Notes: generated by a model not told the origin, from the letters alone. Counted from the first letter of the stretch, positions 6,933-14,777 are shown. The stretch: DNA of 17,148 nt from Bordetella parapertussis (GCA_943331855.1 CALQNE010000040.1:1-17148), one strand, 5' to 3'. Numbers and translations: made by a program.

Positions 6933-8168
6933 TTGACGCAGTCAAAAGTAGGTGCTTGGTATTTTGGCTGGAACATCGTTGCGGGTGGTTTGCTCCTCAC
7001 GTTACTAACCGTCGGTTTGCGAATGGGTATCGGTCCGTTTTTTTTACCGATCGCTGAAGATCTCGGTTTTAGTCGTAGCCTGCTTGCTGGCATCGTGGCC
7101 ATCGGGATGTTGTGCTATGGCCTGGCCATGCCTTTGGCTGGCTATTTAGTGGCAAGATTTGGGACGAGGTTTGTGCTGTTGACGGGCATGGCGATTGTGG
7201 TGCTGTCTTCAGTATGGTCAGTCTATGCACGAACGCCCTGGTCTTTCTTTTTAGCCTTTGGTGTGCTGCTTTCAGTCGGTTTGGCCTTCACAAGCCCGGT
7301 GTCGCTCACGCCAATTATTAGTCGCTGGTTTACCCGCCAGCGCGGCATGGCGCTGTTTTTCTTGTCAACGGGATCCATGGCGGGTATCGCCATCATGACC
7401 CCCGTGCTGACCGTAGCGATTGAAACGGTTGGTTGGCAGACGACGCTGGTGGGCTATGCGGTGATCTTTGCGTTGCTCGCGGTTCCGATTGCGGTATTTG
7501 TGATGCGTGAGAATGCGCCCGCGCAGACGGATGCGTTGCCTAACCAGGCTGCCTCAGGCAGCACGACTAACGCGGCGAGTGCAGCGGTTGCGGCGATGAC
7601 TCTGGCTCAAGCGGTACGCACGGTGCCATTCTGGAAAATCTGCCTGGGTTTGTTTACCTGTGGGTTCAGCATGAATTTGCTTGGCACCCATGGTATGCCG
7701 ATGTTGATGGATCATGGGTTTGATTCGACGACCAGTTCTTTTGGTATCGGTTTGATTGGGCTCGTGGCAATTTTCAGCACGTTGGTGCTTGGTCGACTGG
7801 CCGATAAACTCCCACGTCGTTACATTCTTTCAGCGATTTATTTAATTCGAGGCTTAGGATTTTTTGCGCTGTTGATTGTGGGCACCCATTTCGAACTCTA
7901 CGTGACTGCCGCGATTGGTGGCATCGTTTGGGCGGGCAGTATTGCGATGTCGTCAGCGATTTTGGCAGATTTGTATGGGGTCAGACTCGTCGGGATCTTA
8001 TATGGCTGGACCTACCTGTCGCATCAAGTGGGCGCAATGATTAGTTCATGGCTGGGTGGTTGGGCCTATGAGGCGTATGGCACCCATTGGGTCGCCTTCG
8101 GCTCGGCGGGTATCTTGTTAGTACTAGCTGCAGCGTTATCGCTAACGTTACCTACAAAGTTAAAGTGA
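6933..8168 (+). CDS. MFS transporter, monocarboxylate-carrier-like
   Basis: This 411-residue major facilitator protein has two six-helix halves separated by a hydrophilic, Ala/Ser/Thr-rich loop at about 193-226. MFS motif A is recognisable as GYLVARFGTR (70-79) and, in the second half, GRLADKLPRR (287-296). RWFTRQRGMA (131-140) is characteristic of the monocarboxylate/oxalate-formate-like branch. It would carry a small carboxylate or related metabolite across the inner membrane, in a direction not readable here. The start is a TTG at 6933, supported by a strong GGAGAG site (6923-6928). An in-frame ATG lies only 30 codons further in, inside the first helix, so TTG is preferred. The TGA at 8166-8168 is six bases before the GMC ATG, so the two genes are likely coupled. 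Confidence 0.9.
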   Translation: MTQSKVGAWYFGWNIVAGGLLLTLLTVGLRMGIGPFFLPIAEDLGFSRSLLAGIVAIGMLCYGLAMPLAGYLVARFGTRFVLLTGMAIVVLSSVWSVYARTPWSFFLAFGVLLSVGLAFTSPVSLTPIISRWFTRQRGMALFFLSTGSMAGIAIMTPVLTVAIETVGWQTTLVGYAVIFALLAVPIAVFVMRENAPAQTDALPNQAASGSTTNAASAAVAAMTLAQAVRTVPFWKICLGLFTCGFSMNLLGTHGMPMLMDHGFDSTTSSFGIGLIGLVAIFSTLVLGRLADKLPRRYILSAIYLIRGLGFFALLIVGTHFELYVTAAIGGIVWAGSIAMSSAILADLYGVRLVGILYGWTYLSHQVGAMISSWLGGWAYEAYGTHWVAFGSAGILLVLAAALSLTLPTKLK

Positions 8169-8174
8169 GTGTTG

Positions 8175-9809
8175 ATGCAAAGCTATGACTACGTCATTGT
8201 GGGTGCCGGTGCCGCAGGGTGCCTGTTGGCCAACCGTTTAACTGAAGATCCTAATGTTTCAGTGTGCCTGCTTGAAGCTGGGGTACCCGATCGCAATCCT
8301 TATATCCACATCCCGGCGGGTTTTATTAAGGTGGGCCATGACCCTGCCTACACTTGGGATTTTTTGACAGAACCAGGGCCAGGCATTGATGGCCGACAGG
8401 TGATTACTCGCATGGGCCGCACGCTGGGTGGTTCGAGTTCAATTAATGGGTTTAATTACACGCGGGGTGCCGCAAGTGATTACGATCATTGGGCTGAGCT
8501 CGGTAACGCTGGATGGTCATACGCCGAAGTGTTGCCCTATTTCAAGCGCACCGAAAAGCGCATGGCGCCGCATGATCCGCATTTCAGGGGTTCTGAAGGC
8601 CTCTTGCCGATTACTAATTGCGATTGGCGCCATCCGTTGTGTGATGCTTTTATTGAGGCCGCAGCCGGCTTTGGCTTGCCTTCGCATATCGATTACAACG
8701 CGGCAAGTCAAAAGGGCGCGGGCTATTACCAGCGCTGGATCCAGAACGGGCGGCGTGTTAGCGCTGCCAGAGCGTTTTTAAAACCAGCACGCGCGCGGGC
8801 GCAAGCCCGGCTAGAGGTTCGCACACGCGCGCAGGTCACTCGAATTTTGTTTGAAGGTAAGCGGGCGGTGGGTGTGCAATATCAAGCCGCACCCAATGCG
8901 CCTATACAGACTGTGCGGGCAACGCGCGAGGTGATCCTCAGCGCTGGGGCAGCGAATACGCCAAAGCTCCTGCAACTGTCGGGCATCGGCCCTGTCGCAG
9001 TGTTGGGCGAGCTTGGGATCCCAGTGTTTCATGCGCTTGAAGGGGTGGGTGAGAATTTTCATGACCACTTCATGGTGCGCTCGGTGGTGCGTGTACAGGG
9101 TGTGCAGACCATCAACAGTACCGCACGCGGTGTCAGGTTATTAGGCGAAATTGTTAAATGGGCGCTGGGCAGACCCAGCGTCTTATCCATCAGCCCCTCT
9201 GTTGCCTTTGGCTTCGCAGGGTCGCGCCCCGAGCTGACCGAGCCCGATTTGCAGTTGCATTTTTCACCCGGCAGCTACGCGGCAGGCATCGCAGGCCAGC
9301 TCGATCAGTTTGCGGGGATGACGCTTGGTTTTTATCAACAGCGACCCTACAGCTCCGGTCATGTACGCGCGCGCTCAACCAATCCGTTCGAGTTACCACG
9401 TATTCAACCAAACTACCTGACCGATCCACGCGATCAGCAAACGGCGATTGACGGCTTACGCTTAGCACGCGCAATATTGCACAGCCCACCGCTTGCAAAA
9501 TACGGTCAAGCCGATGACTTTCCGCCCGCGTCTGCACAAACCGACGCCGAACTTTTGGCTTGCGCGCGCGAGCGTGGAGGTACCGCATGGCATTTTATGG
9601 GTACGTGCAAAATGGGGCAGGCGAGTGACCCGACTGCGGTGGTCGATTCAGCGCTACGGGTGTTCGGCTTAGAAGGCTTGCGGGTGGTCGATGCGTCTGT
9701 GATGCCCGCGATGACCTCGGGTAACACCGGTGCGCCCACTATGATGATTGCCGAAAAAGCTGCCGACTTTATCAGGGGAAACCCGCAGCTACCTGCGCAA
9801 CGGCTTTAA
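8175..9809 (+). CDS. GMC-family FAD-dependent oxidoreductase (choline/alcohol dehydrogenase type), first copy
   Basis: This 544-residue glucose-methanol-choline flavoenzyme should oxidise an alcohol to an aldehyde or acid, or a lactol to a lactone. Visible features in order are the FAD-binding GAGAAG (10-15), GMC signature 1 around GRTLGGSSSING (81-92), signature 2 GAANTPKLLQLSGIGP (258-273), and the active-site pair His473 in WHFMGTCKMG and Asn517 in TSGNTGAPT. The C-terminal VVDASVMP and MMIAEKAADF block is also present. No signal peptide is seen. ATG at 8175 was chosen, and an in-frame GTG at 8169 directly abutting the MFS stop is the alternative. It is the last gene before the ABC importer operon. 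It aligns end to end with the second GMC protein at 14812, but the active-site surroundings differ, so the substrates may differ. Confidence 0.93.
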   Translation: MQSYDYVIVGAGAAGCLLANRLTEDPNVSVCLLEAGVPDRNPYIHIPAGFIKVGHDPAYTWDFLTEPGPGIDGRQVITRMGRTLGGSSSINGFNYTRGAASDYDHWAELGNAGWSYAEVLPYFKRTEKRMAPHDPHFRGSEGLLPITNCDWRHPLCDAFIEAAAGFGLPSHIDYNAASQKGAGYYQRWIQNGRRVSAARAFLKPARARAQARLEVRTRAQVTRILFEGKRAVGVQYQAAPNAPIQTVRATREVILSAGAANTPKLLQLSGIGPVAVLGELGIPVFHALEGVGENFHDHFMVRSVVRVQGVQTINSTARGVRLLGEIVKWALGRPSVLSISPSVAFGFAGSRPELTEPDLQLHFSPGSYAAGIAGQLDQFAGMTLGFYQQRPYSSGHVRARSTNPFELPRIQPNYLTDPRDQQTAIDGLRLARAILHSPPLAKYGQADDFPPASAQTDAELLACARERGGTAWHFMGTCKMGQASDPTAVVDSALRVFGLEGLRVVDASVMPAMTSGNTGAPTMMIAEKAADFIRGNPQLPAQRL

Positions 9810-9816
9810 AAGGCTG

Positions 9817-9845
9817 TTGAAACGGTATGATGAAGAATAGAAAAT
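9817..9845 (+). promoter_or_regulatory. Possible weak promoter for the ABC importer operon
   Basis: In the 60-base gap before the ABC receptor gene, TTGAAA (9817-9822) is followed after 17 bases by GAAAAT (9840-9845), matching five of six and four of six consensus positions. TATGAT at 9826-9831 is a better -10 but has no matching -35. An imperfect hairpin with G-U pairs (9798-9819) spans the GMC stop codon just upstream. Read-through from the preceding operon is equally possible. Confidence 0.25.
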
Positions 9846-9869
9846 AGAAATTCAAACCGGAGACTTAAC

Positions 9870-11063
9870 ATGAAGCTATTTAAACGTATCGCCGTAGCGC
9901 TTGCGCTCGGTTCGGCGCTGACGATGGGTGCCACTCAGGCACAAGACATCAAAATCGCCTACAACGCAGATATGTCAGGCACGGCAGTGGCCGAGCTTGG
10001 TGTCGCAGCACGCTGGGGTTTTGAGGCTGCAATCGAAGATATCAATAAAAAGGGTGGCTTGCTAGGCCGCAAAGTGGTCGCGGTGATTCGTGATGATTTA
10101 GGAACTCCACCAAAATCCATTCAGAATATGACCGAGTTGATCGATAACGAGAAAGTCGTCGGTGTCGTCGGGCCTTCAAATTCAGGTAATGCCCTGGCTT
10201 GGTTGCATATTCCGCAAAACGCAAAGATCCCTGTGATTGGTGCGACGGCGACGGCGACCGAAATCACGACTCGTTATGCAAAAGAGCCGCAGAACTACAT
10301 GTTCCGTGTATCGATGGTTGATCGCGAACAGGTCGCTCTGTTGGCAGCGTACGCAGTCAAAGCGTCTAAAAATAAAAAAATCGCCATCATTGCTGACTCG
10401 ACAGGCTATGGCCAAGCCGGGATCAAAGATGCTGCAGAGGTACTCGAACTGCATGGCGTCAAACCCGTGCTGATTGAAAAATTCGGTCCGAAAGATACCG
10501 ACATTACCTCGCAGATGACCAAAATCAAAAATGCCGGTGCTGATGCGGTCATTATTTATGCGATTGCCGATGGTGCGGCGAACGTGGTGAAAAGTATGGA
10601 GAAAATTAATTACTTCCCAGTCACACTGGGCACTTGGGGTAATTTAAGCTCGCTGTACTATCGTATGACGGGGCCCAAGCTTGCGCCGCATCTGATTATT
10701 GCTGCCTCAACCACCGAAGACAGTAATGAGCGCACCAAAGCCCTTGGCGAGCGTGTCCGTAAGAATTTCCCGACGATGACGACCTTTGTCTGCGCCGCGC
10801 AAGCCTACGATGCTGTGACGTTGCTTGCCGCAGCAATCACGAAAGCAGGTAGCACCGATGGGCCAAAAGTTGCCGCTGCGTTAGAGGACTTGTCTGGTGT
10901 GCAAGGCGTGATCAAAATGTACAACAAGCCTTTTTCAAAAACCAAGCATGAAGGCTTGAGCGTCGATGACTTTTATCTGGCCAAGTGGACTGAAGCTGGC
11001 GCGATTGTTCGTTTCCAAGACGATATTTTTAAATCTATTACGCCAGCCGACCTAAAAAGATAA
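9870..11063 (+). CDS. livK: Liv-type ABC transporter periplasmic substrate-binding protein
   Basis: This 397-residue periplasmic receptor belongs to the branched-chain amino acid/amide-type (type 1 periplasmic-binding fold) ABC importers. A signal peptide covers about residues 1-25, with likely cleavage near TQAQ and a mature start at DIKIAYNADMSGT. Family features are RWGFEAAIEDINKKGGLLGR, VVGVVGPSNSGNALAW, KIPVIGATATATEIT and IAIIADSTGYGQ. ATG at 9870 follows CCGGAGAC. It is followed by a strong hairpin and then the permease and ATPase genes, the standard order. Despite the family name, members of this clade in Burkholderiales often bind aromatic acids, amides or other organics. The setting between two GMC dehydrogenases makes an alcohol- or acid-derived ligand more likely than leucine (inference). 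Confidence is high for the family and low for the ligand. Confidence 0.92.
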   Translation: MKLFKRIAVALALGSALTMGATQAQDIKIAYNADMSGTAVAELGVAARWGFEAAIEDINKKGGLLGRKVVAVIRDDLGTPPKSIQNMTELIDNEKVVGVVGPSNSGNALAWLHIPQNAKIPVIGATATATEITTRYAKEPQNYMFRVSMVDREQVALLAAYAVKASKNKKIAIIADSTGYGQAGIKDAAEVLELHGVKPVLIEKFGPKDTDITSQMTKIKNAGADAVIIYAIADGAANVVKSMEKINYFPVTLGTWGNLSSLYYRMTGPKLAPHLIIAASTTEDSNERTKALGERVRKNFPTMTTFVCAAQAYDAVTLLAAAITKAGSTDGPKVAAALEDLSGVQGVIKMYNKPFSKTKHEGLSVDDFYLAKWTEAGAIVRFQDDIFKSITPADLKR

Positions 11064-11077
11064 TCCCGCAATGATGA

Positions 11078-11113
11078 AAAACAACCTTTTACTAGGATGT
11101 AAAAGGTTGTTTT
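11078..11113. terminator. Perfect 15-bp hairpin between the ABC receptor and permease genes
   Basis: AAAACAACCTTTTAC at 11078-11092 is exactly complementary to GTAAAAGGTTGTTTT at 11099-11113, around a 6-base loop TAGGAT. The right arm ends in TTGTTTT. Read as RNA this is a stem followed by U residues, that is, an intrinsic-terminator-like or attenuator structure. It is nearly symmetric, with A-rich sequence on the other side. It starts 14 bases after the receptor stop and ends 25 bases before the permease ATG. Such a site would let the receptor be made in excess over the membrane parts, by partial termination or by protecting the receptor mRNA 3' end. Confidence 0.75.
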
Positions 11114-11138
11114 CGATTCTGCTGTAAGGAAACACATC

Positions 11139-12056
11139 ATGGTTGCACTTCTTCAAGCCGTTTTTAGCGGCTTGGCGCTCGGTGGCATTTACGCGTTGGT
11201 CGCTCTTGGTTTCAGCATCACGCACACCACAACAAAAACGTTTAATTTTGGACAAGGCGAGTTTTTGGCTGTGGGCACGCTCATTGGTGTGTCGGCGGTT
11301 TTATTGCTTGCTGGTAAGGACATTACCGAGGCGTTGCAGGTGAGTGATGTGACGCCCTTTCGTTACGCGATGGGCTTGATCGCTAGCGTAGTGGTGCTGG
11401 GTCTGCTGGGGGTACTGCTGTATTACACGGCAGTGCGCCCCTTCATGGGCTTTGTTGGCTTAGCTTGGGTCATGAGTACCATTGGGTTCGGCATCATTAT
11501 TCAAAATACTGCCTTGGCCATCTGGGGGCCGACAGCGATCGTGTTGCCGTCACCTTTGGGTAACGATGTGATCCGCATTGGCGGGGCCGGAATCGTGCCG
11601 CAAGAGGTGCTGGTGTTGATTGTCAGCATCCTGATGATGTTTTGCATGGACTATGTTCTACGTAAAACCCGCTTCGGTAAGGCGGTACGTGCAGTGGCGC
11701 ATAGTCGCAATGCGGCAACATTAATGGGCATCAACGTGTCAGCGATCGTCGTGCTGGCCTTTGTGGTTAGCTCAAGTTTGGCTGGGTTGGCGGGTATGCT
11801 GATTGCACCCATTACAACTGCTTCGGTCTTTATGGGATTGACGATTGCACTGAAGGCTTTTTCTGCCGCCATTGTCGGAGGGCTGAATAATCCGCGCGGT
11901 TGCATGCTGGGTGGATTTTTATTGGGTCTGCTTGAAGCACTTGTCGGATTATGGCAAGCTGAAATGCGAGAAATCAGCATTTTTCTGTTGATCATTCTTG
12001 TGCTGGCTTTAAAGCCAGAGGGCTTGTTAGGTCAGCGCCAAGTGGAGAAAGTTTGA
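11139..12056 (+). CDS. livH: Liv-type ABC transporter permease (LivH)
   Basis: This 305-residue inner-membrane permease is of the LivH type. It has about eight hydrophobic segments and the family landmark GLALGGIYALVALGFSI at the N-terminus, followed by FNFGQGEF (35-42). The cytoplasmic ATPase-contact loop is TRFGKAVRAVAHSR (177-190) followed by NAATLMGI, and the C-terminal IVGGLNNPRGCMLGGFLLG block is present. Length is normal. ATG at 11139 follows TAAGGA (11125-11130) at good spacing, directly downstream of the hairpin. The TGA overlaps the next ATG by one base (TGATG), so the fused permease-ATPase is probably translationally coupled to it. Confidence 0.94.
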   Translation: MVALLQAVFSGLALGGIYALVALGFSITHTTTKTFNFGQGEFLAVGTLIGVSAVLLLAGKDITEALQVSDVTPFRYAMGLIASVVVLGLLGVLLYYTAVRPFMGFVGLAWVMSTIGFGIIIQNTALAIWGPTAIVLPSPLGNDVIRIGGAGIVPQEVLVLIVSILMMFCMDYVLRKTRFGKAVRAVAHSRNAATLMGINVSAIVVLAFVVSSSLAGLAGMLIAPITTASVFMGLTIALKAFSAAIVGGLNNPRGCMLGGFLLGLLEALVGLWQAEMREISIFLLIILVLALKPEGLLGQRQVEKV

Positions 12057-13912
12057 TGCTTGAGCAACACAATCGAGCTCACCTGCTCGGCTTAGCCTTC
12101 GTCGTAGCTGTCATCGTTCTGTTGCCGTTTTCGACGGATAACGGGTTTTATCTAAAGGTGATGTTTTTAGTCGGCGTCAATTATCTGGCGGGCTCTGGTT
12201 TGAATGTTCTAGTCGGCATCACAGGCCAAAAATCGCTAGGGCACGCGGGCTTATTTGCCGTAGGTGCCTATGCGGTGGCCTTGTTGACCACGCGCGCAGG
12301 CTGGAACCCCTGGGTCGCCTTTGCGGCCAGCGGAGTCATTTCGGGTATTTTTGGCGTCATCATTGCCTTACCCGCCTTACGCGTAAAAGGCCCGGCCTTA
12401 GCGATGGTCACAATAGCGTTTGGCATCGTGATCGAAAAAATTGTGTCAGAGTGGCAAGACGTCTTTGGCGGGCAAGCCGGTATTTACGGCGTGGTGCCCC
12501 CAAGCTTGTTTGGCGGCGTGCGTCTTGGTCCTAAAGAGTGGGTTTGGTTTGTCGGGTTTTTAGCGATTCTTGCGCACTTGTCGATTCGAGCCTTGGTCAA
12601 TGGCAAGTATGGCCGCGCGTTCAGAGCGGTGAATACGGCTGAGATTGCTGCCGAGAGTGTGGGCGTCAGTGTCTATCGCTTTAAAGTCTTGGCGTTTGTG
12701 GTCAGCGCAGTGACCTGTGGCTTGGCCGGCGCCTTGATTGCACAGCAAAACCAATATATCAGTTCAGATTTCATCACCTTTGGCCTGTCAATTTTCTTTC
12801 TGTTGATTGTGCTTTTTGGTGGCAGCTCGATCTATGGACCTTTGCTCGGGGCGTTAGTGCTCACATTGTTGGATGCGTTTCTCGCACGTTGGCCGCACCT
12901 TCAACACTTTACGTATGGGGCGTTATTACTCTTTGCGCTTTATGTCATGCCAGACGGTCTGTCAGGTATGGTCCGCAATACGTCGCGTAAGCTTCTTCCG
13001 TCATGGTTTGCGCCCGCGGCATTAGCCCGAGAAACCAGTGCGTGGCGCCTGAGAGCTGACGAGGTTGCCGCAGCTGATCTACCCTTATTAAAAACCGAAA
13101 ATTTATATAAAGCCTATGGTGGCGTGATTCCGACGAATCATGTGAGTATCAGCATTAAGTCAGGGCACATTCATTCGTTGATCGGCCCGAATGGTGCGGG
13201 TAAAACTACCTTGCTGAATATTCTGTCAGGCGTGACAGAACCCGATAGCGGTACTGTCGAATTTAATGGCCGTTCAATTGCGGGCCTGCCGGCAAACAAA
13301 ATTTGTAGCCTCGGTTTGGCCCGTACCTTTCAAAATCTTAAGCTGTTTAGCAACATGACTGTTTTAGAAAACGTTCAGGTTGGATTGCATTCGCGCTTGA
13401 AGGCAGGCATGCTCAGCTATCTGCTGAGCATGCCACGTGCGCGCCACGAAGAGGTCTCAACCTATCGCGAGTCGTTACAGATTCTTGAATTACTAGGCTT
13501 AAAAGACAAAGCGCATGAGCTAGCCGGCAGCTTGCCGTATGGCTTGCAGCGTCGCCTTGAAATTGCCCGTGCCTTAGCCACCCACCCACGCCTACTGCTA
13601 CTTGACGAGCCTGCTGCAGGGTTGAACCCTCAGGAAACACAAGAGCTGATCCAGGTGATTTCTCAAATTCGTGATCTTGGCATCACGATTCTGTTAATTG
13701 AGCACCACATGGATTTGGTCATGGCGATTTCAGATCATGTCATCGTGCTCGACTATGGCGAGAAGATTGCCGAGGGCACCCCAGTCGAGGTACAAAACAA
13801 TCCGCGTGTGATCGCAGCGTATCTCGGGGTCGATGACGATTTGGATGATCTTAAAAATACTGCACCAGAGCCGCGGCATGACAAGCCTGCTGGAGGCAAC
13901 CATGTTCAATAA
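12056..13912 (+). CDS. Fused Liv-type ABC permease (LivM) and ATPase (LivG)
   Basis: This 618-residue protein combines two subunits that are separate in E. coli. Residues 1 to about 310 are a LivM-type permease, with GLNVLVGITGQKSLGHAG (49-66), ALRVKGPALAMVTIAFG, the cytoplasmic KYGRAFRAVNTAEIAAESVG loop (184-203) and FGGSSIYGPLLGA. A linker of about 35 residues leads to a LivG-type ATPase from about 345. Its Walker A is GPNGAGKTT (377-385), the Q-loop is Gln426, the signature is SLPYGLQRR (492-500), Walker B is LLLLDEP (513-519), and the H-loop is His550. The signature departs from the usual LSYGQQ form. ATG at 12056 was chosen because GGAG at 12044-12047 precedes it, though TTG at 12053 is also in frame. 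There is no stop or frameshift at the junction, so the fusion is real in this sequence. A palindrome lies at 13406-13434. Confidence 0.93.
   Translation: MLEQHNRAHLLGLAFVVAVIVLLPFSTDNGFYLKVMFLVGVNYLAGSGLNVLVGITGQKSLGHAGLFAVGAYAVALLTTRAGWNPWVAFAASGVISGIFGVIIALPALRVKGPALAMVTIAFGIVIEKIVSEWQDVFGGQAGIYGVVPPSLFGGVRLGPKEWVWFVGFLAILAHLSIRALVNGKYGRAFRAVNTAEIAAESVGVSVYRFKVLAFVVSAVTCGLAGALIAQQNQYISSDFITFGLSIFFLLIVLFGGSSIYGPLLGALVLTLLDAFLARWPHLQHFTYGALLLFALYVMPDGLSGMVRNTSRKLLPSWFAPAALARETSAWRLRADEVAAADLPLLKTENLYKAYGGVIPTNHVSISIKSGHIHSLIGPNGAGKTTLLNILSGVTEPDSGTVEFNGRSIAGLPANKICSLGLARTFQNLKLFSNMTVLENVQVGLHSRLKAGMLSYLLSMPRARHEEVSTYRESLQILELLGLKDKAHELAGSLPYGLQRRLEIARALATHPRLLLLDEPAAGLNPQETQELIQVISQIRDLGITILLIEHHMDLVMAISDHVIVLDYGEKIAEGTPVEVQNNPRVIAAYLGVDDDLDDLKNTAPEPRHDKPAGGNHVQ
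13406..13434. repeat. Perfect 12-bp inverted repeat inside the LivG domain
   Basis: GGCATGCTCAGC at 13406-13417 and GCTGAGCATGCC at 13423-13434 are exact reverse complements around the 5-base spacer TATCT. The repeat lies within codons for a GMLSYLLSMP stretch in the helical part of the ATPase. It could form a stable mRNA or DNA hairpin. A function is not established. Confidence 0.6.
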
Positions 13913-13997
13913 GCTTGCACATGAACGCCATCTAGTGATCACCAATGTAAGCGAGCGCTTGCAAGATAAGTCTACTGGAGATCACCATGCCTACTAA
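13902..13997 (+). CDS. Possible 31-codon micro-ORF bridging the two ABC ATPase genes
   Basis: The last codons of the fused gene contain GGAGG (13892-13896), five bases before an ATG at 13902. From there a 31-codon frame starting MFNKLAHERHLVITNV runs to TAA at 13995-13997. It overlaps the end of the fused gene by 11 bases and the start of the second ATPase gene by 11 bases. The ribosome site is the strongest in this operon. It may be a coupling peptide that carries ribosomes across the 74-base gap, or simply chance. No known family was recognised, and the product is polar with no membrane segment. Confidence 0.3.
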   Translation: MFNKLAHERHLVITNVSERLQDKSTGDHHAY

Positions 13998-14712
13998 ACC
14001 GGTGCTCGAGGTGGATCAGCTTGAAGTGCGTTACGGCGCGATTGAAGCGATCAAAGGGATCTCATTGCACGTCGATGCTGGCGAGATCGTCACGATTATT
14101 GGTGGCAATGGCGCCGGCAAAAGCACCTTGATGAAGACAATCTCAGGGCTCGAGCCCGCAGCGGCAGGCCGTGTGTTATTTGCTGGGCAAGATATCACGC
14201 AGATGCCCGGCCATCTTCGCGTATCCCTGGGGATTGCGCAGTCACCCGAAGGGCGGCAGGTGTTTCCGGATCAAACCGTTTTAGACAATCTCTTGTTGGG
14301 TGCTTTTCACCGCAAAGATGGTCAAGACGTAATTGAAGCAGACGTGCAAGAGCAGTTTAGAATTTTTTCGCGTTTAAAAGAGCGACAAGGTCAAATGGCT
14401 GGCACCCTCTCGGGTGGCGAGCAGCAGATGCTGGCCATCGCGCGCGCGCTAATGTCACGGCCAACTTTGTTGCTGATGGATGAGCCTTCATTAGGCTTGG
14501 CACCTTTGATCGTCAAAGAAATCTTTGGTGTGATCCGTGCCTTGAAAGAGCGTGGCGTCACCATTTTGTTGGTCGAACAAATGGCCAATCAAGCGCTCGC
14601 GGTTGCAGATCGTGCCTATGTACTCGAAACAGGTCGCATCACCTTAGAGGGCAAAGGCGCAGAGTTACGGCGCGATCCCAAAGTACGCGCCGCCTATCTT
14701 GGAGCGCATTGA
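13987..14712 (+). CDS. livF: Liv-type ABC transporter ATPase (LivF)
   Basis: This 241-residue ATP-binding subunit is of the LivF type. Walker A is GGNGAGKST (39-47), and the Q-loop region is GIAQSPEGRQVFP (82-94), a LivF hallmark. The signature is LSGGEQQ (141-147), Walker B is LLLMDEPSLGLAP (161-173), and the switch region is ILLVEQMANQAL. The residue after the ILLVEQ block is Met where many LivF proteins have Asn, a minor change. ATG at 13987 follows CTGGAGATCACC, a good ribosome site. It pairs with the ATPase half of the upstream fused protein to drive import. It closes the importer set, and the second GMC gene follows after 99 bases. Confidence 0.94.
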   Translation: MPTKPVLEVDQLEVRYGAIEAIKGISLHVDAGEIVTIIGGNGAGKSTLMKTISGLEPAAAGRVLFAGQDITQMPGHLRVSLGIAQSPEGRQVFPDQTVLDNLLLGAFHRKDGQDVIEADVQEQFRIFSRLKERQGQMAGTLSGGEQQMLAIARALMSRPTLLLMDEPSLGLAPLIVKEIFGVIRALKERGVTILLVEQMANQALAVADRAYVLETGRITLEGKGAELRRDPKVRAAYLGAH

Positions 14713-14749
14713 TGACAAGCGGTATCGCCTTTACGCTGGGCAGTTTTGT

Positions 14750-14777
14750 TTGAGCATAGTGCTGACAATGCTATCAA
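14750..14777 (+). promoter_or_regulatory. Possible internal promoter before the second GMC gene
   Basis: The 99-base gap before the second GMC gene holds TTGAGC (14750-14755) and, 16 bases on, TATCAA (14772-14777), each matching four of six consensus positions. AGCAT (14753-14757) and ATGCT (14768-14772) form a short inverted repeat overlapping both boxes, which could be an operator. The evidence is weak, and co-transcription with the importer genes is at least as likely. Confidence 0.2.

Noticed and set aside
8428..8781. 117-codon plus-strand frame inside the first GMC gene
   Set aside because: It overlaps GMC signature 1 and following conserved blocks in another frame, and shows no ribosome site or family features.
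9190..9588. 132-codon open frame on the minus strand opposite the first GMC gene
   Set aside because: It is Arg- and Ser-rich with no recognisable domain and lies wholly antisense to a gene with intact GMC motifs. It is a typical shadow frame.
9798..9819. Imperfect hairpin across the first GMC stop codon as a terminator
   Set aside because: The stem needs G-U pairs, has a tiny loop and no following T-run, and overlaps a possible -35 box. It is too weak to call.
13905..13975. CTTGCA/TGCAAG and GATCACC repeats in the gap before livF as an operator or recombination site
   Set aside because: The arms are 6-7 bases with long spacing, which is expected by chance. The second GATCACC is simply next to the livF ribosome site.
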